Position numbers and translations under genes: made by a program | Assembly (NCBI RefSeq): GCF_030813795.1 | Contig: NZ_JAUSUX010000014.1 | Location: forward strand, 1-64,000 | Direction of reading: 5' to 3' | Source: Desulfofundulus luciae | Lineage (GTDB): Bacteria > Bacillota > Desulfotomaculia > Desulfotomaculales > Desulfovirgulaceae | DNA length: 64,000 bases | Notes under the pieces: model-generated | Database searches by the model: none | Seen by the model: the letters and a program-made list of their open reading frames with translations, nothing else | Told to the model about the DNA's origin: nothing | Part shown: piece after piece, positions 36,489-44,614 of the stretch | Layout of the letters: the number at the start of each line of letters is the position of its first letter | How positions within the stretch are numbered: position 1 is the first letter of the stretch

Positions 36489-38188
36489 CAGTAGTTTATG
36501 TTCGGGTAAGTACCGAAGATCAGGTAAGGCACGGCTATTCCCTGGACGCTCAGGAGGAAGCCTGCCGGAAAAAAGCGCAGGAACTGGGTGCGACGCGGGT
36601 GGAAGTGTACCGTGATGAAGGTGTGACGGGGGAAATACTCGAACGTCCGGGGCTGCAGGCAGCGCTGGCGGCCGTAAGCGGCGGTGCCGCGGTGTTCATC
36701 GTTTACGACCCCGACAGGCTTTCCCGGAAAGTGGAACACCAGCTCCTGCTGGTGGATATGATAGAAAAAGCCGGGTGCCGCCTTGAGTTTGTGACGATGG
36801 AATGGCAGAACACTCCCGAGGGACGGTTCTTTTACATCATGCGCAGTGCCGTAGCCGAGCTGGAAAAAGAGAAAATTAAAGTCCGGAGCCGTCTCGGCAG
36901 GTTGAAGAAGGCCCGCCAGGGGCTCTTACCATTCAATCCCCGCACTTACGGGTACCGGTACGTTGGAGATCGATACGAAATAGACGAATTCCAGGCGTCC
37001 ATATACCACCGCATGGTGGATATGGCAATCCGGGGGATGTCCACGGCTCAAATTGCAAGACAGCTCAATGCGGAAAAAATCCCCTCTCAGAAAGGGAACT
37101 GGTGGCACAGGCAAACAGTGCGGCGCATCCTGCGCAGCCCGGTATACCTGGGGACTCTCTACGTAAACCAGTACAACACGGAAGGTCACAAGGCGGCTCG
37201 CCAGCGGGGAGAAAAGACGACGCTCCGCCTGCGGCAGAAAGAAGAGTGGATCCCTGTACCCGTCCCTCCCCTGATTGAACGCGGGAAGTGGGAACTCCTG
37301 CAGAAATGCCTGGATGCCCGCAGGAAAGGGCCGGATGGCGGGAGGGTGTACCGCTATTACCTCAGCCGGCTGCTCAGGTGCGGCTACTGCGGGTGCAGTC
37401 TTACCGGTGGTTACGGCCTGTCGTCCGCGCGGAAGAATGTCTACAGGTATTATATGTGCACCAACGCCTGGCCCTCCGTACGTGTACAGAGGCGCAACCC
37501 GCCGGCGTGTCCCGGCAACAGGCACCGGGCCGACGTGATTGAGGAAGCGGTGTGGGCGAAGGTGCGCGAATGGCTTGAAGACCCGGAAGCCCTGATCCGC
37601 GATACGGGACGGGATGCCGGAACAGAACTGACGGAAAAAGAGATCGCCCGTATTGAAAAACGCTTCAACCAGCTCGACCGCGAACGGGAACGGGCATTTG
37701 AAGCGTACCGGCGGGGTCTGGTTGACGTGGAAATGTTTGAAAGGGCCGTCCTGGACATCCAGAAGGAAAAAGACATTCTCAGCGGCAGGCTTGCGGAACT
37801 TCAGGAAGCCATGCGCGCGGCAGCCCTGTCCGAACAGGGCGTGGAATCGCTGCGCAAACTGGCCTGCGAAGTAGCCGAACGGCTGGACGACCTCAACTGG
37901 GAGGAGAGGGAAAAAATAATCCGGCTTCTGGTGCGCCGTATAACAGTCATGAACAGTGAACTTATAATCGAGGCCAGGATCCACGGTACAGAAATAAGTT
38001 GCGGTAGTGGAACGAACACGTTGGTCAGGATGGCGATCAATCTTTCCCGGGGAGATTCAATAATACGGCAGGCCATTACGCCGGCTGCATTGCAGCCGAA
38101 TCCCATGCTCATGGTCAGCGCTTGCTTACCCTGGGTTCCGGCCATCTTAAATAAAGGGTCGATATTAAAGGCCACCCGGGGCAGGTAG
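36482..38188 (+). CDS. large serine recombinase (island integrase)
   Basis: 568-residue frame, GTG start. N-terminal resolvase domain with catalytic Ser in VVYVRVSTEDQ (Ser10) and DRLSRK-type arginines; recombinase domain; zinc ribbon (LRCGYCGCSL...MCTN...ACPGN); coiled coil; and a C-terminal helix. Codons from 38021 onward come from antisense feoB: the last 55 residues (after NT, starting LVRMAIN) are host-derived. In the excised circle the frame would instead end LVSVPELQREGLGAVFFARV plus three residues, 536 in all. Expected to catalyse excision with a partner factor. Confidence 0.95.
   Translation: MLAVVYVRVSTEDQVRHGYSLDAQEEACRKKAQELGATRVEVYRDEGVTGEILERPGLQAALAAVSGGAAVFIVYDPDRLSRKVEHQLLLVDMIEKAGCRLEFVTMEWQNTPEGRFFYIMRSAVAELEKEKIKVRSRLGRLKKARQGLLPFNPRTYGYRYVGDRYEIDEFQASIYHRMVDMAIRGMSTAQIARQLNAEKIPSQKGNWWHRQTVRRILRSPVYLGTLYVNQYNTEGHKAARQRGEKTTLRLRQKEEWIPVPVPPLIERGKWELLQKCLDARRKGPDGGRVYRYYLSRLLRCGYCGCSLTGGYGLSSARKNVYRYYMCTNAWPSVRVQRRNPPACPGNRHRADVIEEAVWAKVREWLEDPEALIRDTGRDAGTELTEKEIARIEKRFNQLDRERERAFEAYRRGLVDVEMFERAVLDIQKEKDILSGRLAELQEAMRAAALSEQGVESLRKLACEVAERLDDLNWEEREKIIRLLVRRITVMNSELIIEARIHGTEISCGSGTNTLVRMAINLSRGDSIIRQAITPAALQPNPMLMVSACLPWVPAILNKGSILKATRGR
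37998..38045. other. attR
   Basis: Right attachment junction: island arm GTTGCGGTAGTGGAAC (37998-38013), spacer, core TTGGTCAG (38021-38028), then feoB. With the attL arm it rebuilds a 48-bp attP whose dyad centre is the TT at the start of the core. Confidence 0.88.
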
Positions 38189-38676
38189 CCCAGTTCTTCC
38201 AGCAGGGCGAAGATGGGGAAAAAGATGGCCATGGGAGGCAGCATCACCGATACCACCCAGGCCGCGGTGCGGTAGACGCCCGTAACCACCAGCCCGTGCA
38301 GCCAGGATGGAGCGTCCAGCCACACAAAGACTTCCGATAGCCGATTCTCCCCCCAGAACAAGACCTTCGCCAGTAACTGAGAAGGGTAATTGGCTCCCAC
38401 CAGGGTTATCCAGAAAGCCAGCCCCAGGAGCAGGAACATGACCGGGAAGCCCAGCAGGCGGGAAGTGAGGATGTCGTCCACTTTATGTTCCCAATCCCTG
38501 TTGGGACCGGTTTGCCTGACCACCCGGGCGGCGATGGCTTCCGCCTCCCGGTAGATTGTTTTGACGATGCGGTCCCGTATCTCAAGCTTATGGGCTTCAT
38601 TCACCCCGCCGGGCCCGGCTTCAGGTGGGGCAGTATTTATACTGCTCACGCAAAACACCCCATTCCGGTACCTCAA
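38021..38676 (-). pseudogene. feoB: FeoB middle part (first membrane block), cut by island
   Basis: Minus-strand frame with EAHKLEIRDRIVKTIYREA, the membrane helices from FLLLGLAFWITLVGANYPS, and the conserved ALTMSMGFGCNAAGVMACR, ending at ...RLIAILTN at the island edge. A GTG at 38604 could be its start. It is in a different frame from the G-domain part just upstream, so FeoB is either naturally made as two proteins here or carries a frameshift near 38620. Confidence 0.88.
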
Positions 38677-39391
38677 AGTATTGTCTTATATTATCGAAAG
38701 TGTTCCGGTCGTGATCTATTATTCTTAACGCAAGCCAGCGGGCGTTGATCAATTCCTTGATTTCCCCGGGTATTTGCTGTTCCACCTGGGCTACGGCATC
38801 TTCGATGTCTGGATCGTAAACCATCCGGCGAGGGGTGGGAACTATTTGTCCCCGCACCACGGCGTCGATCCCGGCCTTTAATTCCTTAAGGCCCAGGCCG
38901 CTCCTGGCAGCCGTGATTACCACGGGTACACCCAGTTCCCGGGTCAGGCAATCGACATCAATAAAAATGTTTTTCCGGCGCGCCTCATCAATAAAGTTAA
39001 CGCAAACAATTACCTTGCTGGTAATTTCCATCACCTGTAAAACCAGATTTAAATTTCTTTCCAGGCAGGTGGCGTCGGTGACCACCACCGTGGCGTCAGG
39101 CCGGGCAAAACATAAAAAGTTCCGGGCGACCATTTCTTCGGCCGAGTTTGCCAGCAGGGAATAGGTTCCCGGCAGGTCCACCAGGATGTACCTTTTGCCG
39201 CCGGAATGAAATGTGCCCTGGGCCTGGAGCACCGTCTTGCCCGGCCAGTTGCCCGTGTGCTGTTTCAACCCGGTCAGGGCGTTAAAAATGGTGCTTTTGC
39301 CGGTATTGGGGTTGCCAGCCAGGGCAATTACGGCAGCGTCGGGATCCGGGGGGATGTTAAACCTTTCGCGCAGTTCGGTTGCAAGGGGCAT
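38621..39391 (-). CDS. feoB: FeoB N-terminal GTPase domain
   Basis: 256 residues. G1 GNPNTGKST, G3 DLPGTYS, G4-like NFIDE, and the helical GDI domain follow. The frame stops at 38621 before the membrane part. The G domain controls opening of the ferrous iron pore. Start ATG 39391 behind GAGGTG. With the pore split by the island, iron transport by this FeoB is probably lost. Confidence 0.92.
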   Translation of the reverse strand: MPLATELRERFNIPPDPDAAVIALAGNPNTGKSTIFNALTGLKQHTGNWPGKTVLQAQGTFHSGGKRYILVDLPGTYSLLANSAEEMVARNFLCFARPDATVVVTDATCLERNLNLVLQVMEITSKVIVCVNFIDEARRKNIFIDVDCLTRELGVPVVITAARSGLGLKELKAGIDAVVRGQIVPTPRRMVYDPDIEDAVAQVEQQIPGEIKELINARWLALRIIDHDRNTFDNIRQYFEVPEWGVLREQYKYCPT

Positions 39392-39575
39392 AAAAACACC
39401 TCACTACTTGTGCTGTGGCAGAAGATGCGGATGGCGTACCGCGGTTTTTCAAAGGCTTCGCACAAGGCAGAGGAGGCGGCGGTAGGGCCGGAGCACAGGA
39501 ACTGCGGGAAAAGTAGGCCGCCGCCCGGGCAGTTTTGCAAAGGTGAGTAGTGCTGCCTTCAGCGCGCCGGCAGTA

Positions 39576-39809
39576 TCATAAGGGTGTCACCAGCACCTGG
39601 CCGGCTTCTTCCCGGCGCAGGGCAATTAATGCTCCCCGGATGCGGTAGGCGGTTGGGTCGCCCAGCGGGCTGCGCCTTACCGCCTGGACCGGTGTGTCAG
39701 GAACCAGGCCCAGGTCCAGTAACCGGCATCTGGTCATGCCCCGTACTTTTAAAGACACCACCCGTCCCCATTGGCCAATGGGCAGTTCGGACAGCGGCAG
39801 GACTTTCAC
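39576..39809 (-). CDS. feoA: FeoA, SH3-like ferrous iron transport protein
   Basis: 77 residues: LPIGQWGRVVSLKVRG, RCRLLDLGLVPDTPV and GALIALRREEAGQVLV are the FeoA pattern. Lies 184 bases ahead of feoB on the same strand; the interval has a weak Cys-containing frame that I could not support as a gene. 39810-40025 holds only the upstream region with AT-rich promoter-like DNA. Confidence 0.93.
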   Translation of the reverse strand: MKVLPLSELPIGQWGRVVSLKVRGMTRCRLLDLGLVPDTPVQAVRRSPLGDPTAYRIRGALIALRREEAGQVLVTPL

Positions 39810-40025
39810 TCCGGCGTTCCCCTCCTTATGGAAATTTTAGGGCGACAAAACGACCGCTTTACCGACGTCCGGGCTCATCCTGGAGCAGGTTCCCCGTGTC
39901 CAGCGTTTCTTTTTCCGGCGGTTATATATTACGGGTCTACGGTTATATTGGTTACTTAAAAATAAAAGAAAACGATGGATACGCTTCCTGTTAACCCGGC
40001 ACTATTCGCTGTCGTGCCTGGATAA

Positions 40026-40060
40026 CAAAAAAACAAGGGGAACGCAAGGTGCGCTCCCCG
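40026..40060 (-). terminator. terminator of the small minus-strand gene
   Basis: On the minus strand GGGGAGCGC / GCGTTCCCC pair (40037-40059), followed by a T-run (A-run at 40027-40034 on the plus strand). Confidence 0.8.
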
Positions 40061-40128
40061 TATAATTTTAGCCGGATTCAGGTAAATGTTTGCATGCCAT
40101 TGCCGGGCAGGTGGTTGCATTCGTCTTT

Positions 40129-40260
40129 TTATGCAGCCAGGTTGAGTTTGGTAACTATGAAGTGTTTTTCCGTTTCCCAGATCTCCGCCAGCTCATCTTC
40201 GTCCACAAAGCGCCAGCACACCTCTTCTCCTTCGAGCCAGGTCACCAGGTAGGGCATCAT
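40129..40260 (-). CDS. hypothetical small protein, 43 aa
   Basis: ATG at 40260 behind GGGGGACC reads M-M-P-Y-L-V-T-W-L-E-G-E-E-V-C-W and ends KHFIVTKLNLAA; acidic, with a beta-helix pattern. It has its own terminator. No family known. Confidence 0.6.
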   Translation of the reverse strand: MMPYLVTWLEGEEVCWRFVDEDELAEIWETEKHFIVTKLNLAA

Positions 40261-40333
40261 TTTTTCGGTCCCCCCGCATTTTGTATACTTGTATACAAAA
40301 TTCCTTAACCCAATCTTAACAAAAAAATCTGGT

Positions 40334-40355
40334 CCCGGCAAGACCTATTTTTTCA
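40334..40355. repeat. CCCGGCAAGACCTATTTTT repeat, copy A
   Basis: The motif CCCGGCAAGACCTATTTTT followed by CA recurs at 45442. The two copies bracket the GAF-HD-GYP and stressosome genes and lie upstream of HD-GYP and SpoVR. Confidence 0.7.
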
Positions 40356-40574
40356 CTGGAAAACAGACGAAACAAGAAGGAAAAGCATTTTTTTGTCGAA
40401 TAACAGCCTGGCAAAGTGTACCACCGGAGAGCAGGACCGGTGAAGGCCGGGGACTAAATAAATGGTCTTTTGTTTCCTGCGAGGAATCTTATTTGTGCAA
40501 AAATCTTTATGATAGGGATTTGGGTGGTTTCCATGGTGCAGATGAAAAGAAACTTAGCCTTAGAGCATGCGTTC

Positions 40575-40588
40575 GGGGGGGGGGGGGG
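40575..40588 (+). repeat. G14 homopolymer tract before GAF-HD-GYP gene
   Basis: GTTC followed by 14 G, as at 19332. It lies inside a short frame beginning ATGGTGCAGATGAAAAG near 40533 that ends at 40733, 100 bases before the HD-GYP start. The rest of 40342-40832 shows no other gene. Confidence 0.9.
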
Positions 40589-40832
40589 TAAGGATACCCG
40601 ATTATACCATAATATACCTCATATGGAATGTTTTGGCGCACATCCTCCCCCGCGTCTACCCGCGTTTCCTACCTTTTTCCCCCTGATTTTCATTCGTCAG
40701 GCAATTTCCCGGTATAATTTTCCTGATGCTTGAGGTATTTCCGTGTAATCTGTGCTTAACTGTGCCATATCAAAACCAGGCTGATACACTGTTGCCTGTG
40801 CATTCATCCAGTTGAGAGCATTAGACATACCA

Positions 40833-42044
40833 ATGGGAGTGAAGGTTGAAGTGAACAGCGAGGAAAGGGTTGTCCCAGCTCAAAGTCCGGAGAAAAATTC
40901 CGGGACAGCCCCGGATACTAACTGGCTTAAAGCCCACATTCTGATCACCAGAAAAGTAAATCTTCTCCTTCTCGAAGTCCGCGAGGAGAGCGAGCTGTTC
41001 AAGCGCATTTGCGAGCTTCTCACCGGGCTCGAATTTATCAGGTTTGCCTGGATCGGTCTTGCCGAGAAAGAGACATTTGGTGTGATGCCCATTGCCCACA
41101 GCGGTTTTGAGAACGGCTACCTGCGTTCAGTAAAGGTTACCTGGGACGACAGCCAGACGGATCCCGGACCGACCGGCACAGCCATCAGGACGGGCGAGCC
41201 CGTAGTGGTGAGGGACATATGTGGCGACCCGCGGCATGCGCCCTGGCGCGAGGAAGCGATGAACCGTGGTTATGCGTCAAGCGCGGCCATTCCCCTGGTG
41301 CACGAGGGCGAGGTTGTGGGAACCCTTAATGTTTATTCCCACCTTCCGGACGCTTTTGGCCCCGAGGAAATGGCCTTTCTCACCGAAATTGCAGGCGACA
41401 TTGCCCTTGGGATCAAGCGGCTGCGCCTGGAAAGAAAGCTGGACGAAACGGTCGCCAGGCTGCGGCAGATGCTGTACGGTACGGTGGAGGCCATCAGCAG
41501 GATGCTGGAATTACGGGACCCGTACACAGCGGGCCACCAGATGCGGGTGGCCCGGCTGGCCTGCGCCATCGCCCAGGAGATGGGGTGGCCGGAAGACCGG
41601 GTGGAGGGTCTCCGGCTCGCCGCGTTGCTGCATGACATAGGCAAGATGGCTATCCCGGCAGAGATCCTCACCGCGCCGCGCCGGCTGACGAAACCGGAGT
41701 TGCAGCTGATCAGGGCGCACCCGGTGCTGGGGTTCGAGGTGCTGAAGGGCATAGAATTCCCCTGGCCGGTACCGCAGGCAATGCTGCAGCACCACGAGAG
41801 ACTGGACGGTAGCGGTTATCCGAACGGGCTGCGGGGAGAGGCCATCATTCCCGAGGCCCGGATCCTGGGTGTTGCCGACGTGGTGGAAGCCATGGCTTCG
41901 CACCGGCCCTACCGGGCCGCCCTGGGTATGGAGGCCGCCCTGGAAGAAATCAGCCGGAACAGCGGCGTCCTTTACGACCCGCAGGTGGTGGAGGCGTGCC
42001 TGGCCGTCTGCCGGAACAACCCCGGTGTCCTGGTACAGGATTAA
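40833..42044 (+). CDS. GAF-HD-GYP c-di-GMP phosphodiesterase
   Basis: 403 residues. A GAF domain (about 40-195: RICELLTGLEFIRFAWIGL to GTLNVYSHLP) followed by HD-GYP (about 210-400) with AGHQMRVARLACAIA, LLHDIGKMAIP, HHERLDGSGYPNGL and GVADVVEAMASHRPYR. Catalytic metal ligands present. TTG 40812 is an alternative start. Not in the riboswitch-1 paralogue group because of the sensor domain. Likely single gene between the G14 tract and the stressosome leader. Confidence 0.94.
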   Translation: MGVKVEVNSEERVVPAQSPEKNSGTAPDTNWLKAHILITRKVNLLLLEVREESELFKRICELLTGLEFIRFAWIGLAEKETFGVMPIAHSGFENGYLRSVKVTWDDSQTDPGPTGTAIRTGEPVVVRDICGDPRHAPWREEAMNRGYASSAAIPLVHEGEVVGTLNVYSHLPDAFGPEEMAFLTEIAGDIALGIKRLRLERKLDETVARLRQMLYGTVEAISRMLELRDPYTAGHQMRVARLACAIAQEMGWPEDRVEGLRLAALLHDIGKMAIPAEILTAPRRLTKPELQLIRAHPVLGFEVLKGIEFPWPVPQAMLQHHERLDGSGYPNGLRGEAIIPEARILGVADVVEAMASHRPYRAALGMEAALEEISRNSGVLYDPQVVEACLAVCRNNPGVLVQD

Positions 42045-42189
42045 ACTGACGGGTATCAGGGGGGTGACGGCGGTATTTCTCCAGGCGGGGCGTAGAACGG
42101 TGTAAATGAACGGCGGCGTTATTCTTGACGGTAACTTCAGACAGTGGTTTAATTGAGTTAGGTATTGTGAGGTCTGGATAAAGAAAAAA

Positions 42190-42278
42190 TGGCGGATCCC
42201 GGCGAAAGCCGGAAGTGCAAAACCACAGGTCTGGAGTTTCCCCTGAAGTAATCATAAAGGCCGGGTTGTAGTAGAGAA
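42190..42278 (+). promoter_or_regulatory. degenerate or variant c-di-GMP-I riboswitch leader
   Basis: Aligned without gaps to riboswitch 1, it keeps CCCGGCGAAAGCCGG, TGCAAAACCACAGG-TCT and GGCCGGGTTG, but replaces the ligand-site GAGGGCAAA with TGGCGGAT and GACGCAAAG with AGTGCAAAA. P1 is not formed. The spacing to the terminator is conserved. Either it has decayed or it binds something else. Confidence 0.65.
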
Positions 42279-42284
42279 ACGTAG

Positions 42285-42322
42285 CTGCAGGGAAGTCAGG
42301 GTTTTTCCCTGCAGTTTTTCTC
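42285..42322 (+). terminator. leader terminator before stressosome operon
   Basis: CTGCAGGGA (42285-42293) pairs with TCCCTGCAG (42306-42314), then TTTTTCTC. Same hairpin type as after riboswitches 1 and 2. Confidence 0.88.
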
Positions 42323-42440
42323 ATTAATGAAGGCGTTTTGAAAGGTCAGCTCCTGCGAGGGCTTCCGGCAGGAAAATAAGGAATTATGTCGAAATAGCAA
42401 AAAATGGTCTTCAGGCTACAGGCTATGGAGGGAAGTATTG

Positions 42441-43184
42441 ATGGATGCTATTAAGGTGACGGAAATCGTCAATGGCCTCACGACAGACGGCAGGCAAAAA
42501 GACCTGTGGCGCCGGGTCATGGAGGGAGCGCTGAGCAAAGAAGCAGCAGGCGGCTTGTTTGAAACTCTGCGTTCTTTAATTGAAGACCTGGGTGAAGAAG
42601 AAGTAGGGGCGAAAATACTGCATATTGCAGGAGAACATGCTTCTTTCCCGGCTGTTGATATACTCCGGGCCGCATTGAAGGTTTCCGGGGAGATGCGGCG
42701 CGAAAATGAACATGTTTTAATGCAGCTCCGCCAGATGCTTTCGGAGCTGGCCACCCCAATAATTCGTATATGGACGGATATTTTACTGGTAGCCATGATT
42801 GGAAACCTGGATGGCCAGCGTGCCCAGAATATCGCGGAGAGATTGCTGAACAGGGTTAGTTCCGTCAGGGCGAAAGTGGTGCTGGTGGATGTTACGGGTG
42901 TCCCCATGATCGATACGGTGGTCGGGGGATTTCTTATGGAGATGTTTAACGCCATAAAATTTTTAGGTGCCGAGGTCATTCTTACCGGTATCAAGCCGGA
43001 GGTTGCCCATACCCTTGTCAAACTGGGAGTAGACTTCCAGATGGTTACCATCGCCAGGGACCTGGAGGATGCTCTCCGCCGCGGGATAGCCATAACCATG
43101 GAAGAAAGGAAGAGGCGCAGGCAGCTTGCCCTAAGTCTGGCGGGCGGCAGGCTGGAAGAAAGCGGTGAAGATGATGAGCTTTGA
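42441..43184 (+). CDS. rsbR: RsbR-type stressosome sensor/scaffold (STAS)
   Basis: 247 residues from ATG 42441 (GGAGGGA eight bases ahead). An N-terminal helical sensor part (about 1-110, non-conserved) and a C-terminal STAS domain (PIIRIWTDILLVAMIGNLDG, VLVDVTGVPMIDT, AEVILTGI). The Thr in DVTGVPMIDT matches the phosphorylated threonine of RsbR. With RsbS it would form the stressosome shell. First gene after the riboswitch-like leader. Confidence 0.92.
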   Translation: MDAIKVTEIVNGLTTDGRQKDLWRRVMEGALSKEAAGGLFETLRSLIEDLGEEEVGAKILHIAGEHASFPAVDILRAALKVSGEMRRENEHVLMQLRQMLSELATPIIRIWTDILLVAMIGNLDGQRAQNIAERLLNRVSSVRAKVVLVDVTGVPMIDTVVGGFLMEMFNAIKFLGAEVILTGIKPEVAHTLVKLGVDFQMVTIARDLEDALRRGIAITMEERKRRRQLALSLAGGRLEESGEDDEL

Positions 43185-43557
43185 GGACAGGGTTGTGCCC
43201 ATTATGCAGGTGAATGGCTACCTGCTGGTGCCCATCCAGATCGACCTGGACGACAGGACGGTAGGCCTGCTGCAGCAGCAGCTTTTGAAGGAAATCGAGC
43301 GGACGAGGGCCAAGGCGGTTATACTGGATGTAAGGATGGTGGAAGTGATTGATAGCTACATATCTTACACCCTTTCAGAAACGGCTGCCATGGCCCGCCT
43401 CATGGGGTGCCGCACTGTATTGTGCGGCATTCAACCCCCTGTAGCTTTGACTCTGGCCCAGATGGGTGTGGTGCTGCAGGAGGTCACGGTGGCGCGGAAT
43501 CTGGAACATGCCCTGGTACTGGCCGGCTCTTTCCAGGAGAGGGATAGAGGTGTATGA
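43165..43557 (+). CDS. rsbS: RsbS-type STAS protein
   Basis: 130 residues; overlaps the end of rsbR by 20 bases. Single STAS domain (VNGYLLVPIQIDLDDRTV, VILDVRMVEVIDSYISYTL). The phospho-acceptor Ser lies in VIDSYIS, as in RsbS. Core stressosome subunit that holds RsbT. GTG 43165 listed; ATGs at 43171 and 43174 are alternatives. Confidence 0.92.
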   Translation: MKMMSFEDRVVPIMQVNGYLLVPIQIDLDDRTVGLLQQQLLKEIERTRAKAVILDVRMVEVIDSYISYTLSETAAMARLMGCRTVLCGIQPPVALTLAQMGVVLQEVTVARNLEHALVLAGSFQERDRGV

Positions 43558-44005
43558 GGAAAGGATAACCACCATAATTGAGGGCCCGGCGCAGGACTTT
43601 GATATAGTGGTCCGCATTACTCGAGAGGAAGACATTGCCGTAGCACGGCAGATGGCCAAACAACTGGCCCAGGAGATCGGCTTTTCCCTGGCCGATGTTA
43701 CCAGGATAGCCACTGCGGTTTCGGAGCTGGCCCGGAATATCTACCGGTACGCCAGGCAGGGCAGGATAATGATAAGAAAGCGGCTGGAGGACAGGGATAG
43801 TCCGGGCATTGAAGTAATTGCCGCCGACCGCGGCCCCGGTATCCCTGATATCGAGCTGGTCTTGACGCGGGGCTATACCACCTGGGAGCGCAGTCTCGGT
43901 ATAGGCCTTTCGGGAGTAAAACGTCTGATGGATTCCTTCGCCATTCACTCCGAAGTGGGTAAGGGGACGGTGGTTATTACGGAGAAGAGGAGGCGTACAT
44001 TTTGA
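43550..44005 (+). CDS. rsbT: RsbT-type serine kinase
   Basis: 151 residues, GTG 43550 behind CCAGGAGAGGG and overlapping the rsbS stop. GHKL ATPase fold: N box ATAVSELARNIYRYA, G1 DRGPGIPD, G2 SLGIGLSGVKRLMD. Phosphorylates RsbR and RsbS on stress, then leaves the stressosome to activate a partner with an RsbU-type N-terminus. Confidence 0.94.
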   Translation: MYEERITTIIEGPAQDFDIVVRITREEDIAVARQMAKQLAQEIGFSLADVTRIATAVSELARNIYRYARQGRIMIRKRLEDRDSPGIEVIAADRGPGIPDIELVLTRGYTTWERSLGIGLSGVKRLMDSFAIHSEVGKGTVVITEKRRRTF

Positions 44006-44613
44006 CTTTCTTTAAACAGGCCACGGCGGCCGGCCATGGCTGGGAGGTCTGGTCGTGCTGGAGGCCGCGGACAGGCTATCCAGTGGGCGGGGACCTTTGT
44101 TGTGCATATAAAGGAAATAATAAACTTTTTATTTCGGTAATGGATGTGCTGGGACACGGTGAAGAAGCTCATCGCTGTGCGGAAGGGCTGCACAGAGTTC
44201 TGGAAGAACATAAGGAAGACCTGCCGGGTGTGTACGGTGATATCGAAAGGGTTGCTGCCAGAATCCGGGGATGTGCCCTCTTCCTCGGTACCCTGGACAA
44301 TGCGGCTCTAAGTTATATCATGGTAGGGAACATAAGGGGCTGGGTGATTGGTGATCGAAGGTTGGAGTTTTTGCCGGGGCAGCCCGGGGTGGTAGGAGGG
44401 CGGAGGCTTGTGCCGGTTATCCGGAATGTAAGGATTGATGATTATGCTCTTATAATAGTATGTTCTGATGGAATAAGGCGTAGCTTTGTGCCCGACCGGG
44501 GTGACGGGCATCTGTGGCGACAGGATGGTTTATACCTGGCGGTTACGATAATGGAGAAATATGGTGTTCCGGAAGACGATGCCAGCGTACTGGTGGGGAG
44601 GAGGTGCACCTGA
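44002..44613 (+). CDS. rsbX: RsbX-type PP2C phosphatase
   Basis: 203 residues, TTG 44002 overlapping rsbT. PP2C/SpoIIE-like fold with metal-binding Asp in GGDLCCAY, DVLGHGEEAH and CSDGIRR, DDASVLV. Expected to dephosphorylate RsbR/RsbS and reset the stressosome. Confidence 0.9.
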   Translation: MTFFKQATAAGHGWEVWSCWRPRTGYPVGGDLCCAYKGNNKLFISVMDVLGHGEEAHRCAEGLHRVLEEHKEDLPGVYGDIERVAARIRGCALFLGTLDNAALSYIMVGNIRGWVIGDRRLEFLPGQPGVVGGRRLVPVIRNVRIDDYALIIVCSDGIRRSFVPDRGDGHLWRQDGLYLAVTIMEKYGVPEDDASVLVGRRCT

Positions 44614-44614
44614 G

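Larger units (their letters stand above)
7110..38028. mobile_element. about 31-kb genomic island integrated in feoB
   Basis: The segment between the two feoB halves is bounded by the direct repeat TTGGTCAG (7110-7117 and 38021-38028). Removing one repeat and everything between restores an uninterrupted FeoB gate sequence in frame (...IAILTNNFVPC...). A large serine recombinase gene abuts the right boundary. The cargo is mixed, with many IS scars, two RNA-guided nuclease genes, a defence-type gene, a toxin locus and a c-di-GMP module. No capsid, portal, terminase or complete conjugation genes are seen, so it is a decayed prophage or ICE, or a mobilisable island. Confidence 0.92.

Noticed and set aside
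36926-37984. 352-residue minus-strand frame inside the serine recombinase
   Set aside because: Antisense of a well-supported recombinase; His/Pro-rich shadow composition.
7118-38020. Complete prophage
   Set aside because: An integrase, an ImmA-like fragment and a phage-type helicase are present, but no portal, terminase, capsid, tail or lysis genes were seen.
39328-39540. Small Cys-containing frame between feoA and feoB
   Set aside because: No ribosome site, overlaps the start of the G domain in another frame, and does not resemble the known small Feo-associated proteins.
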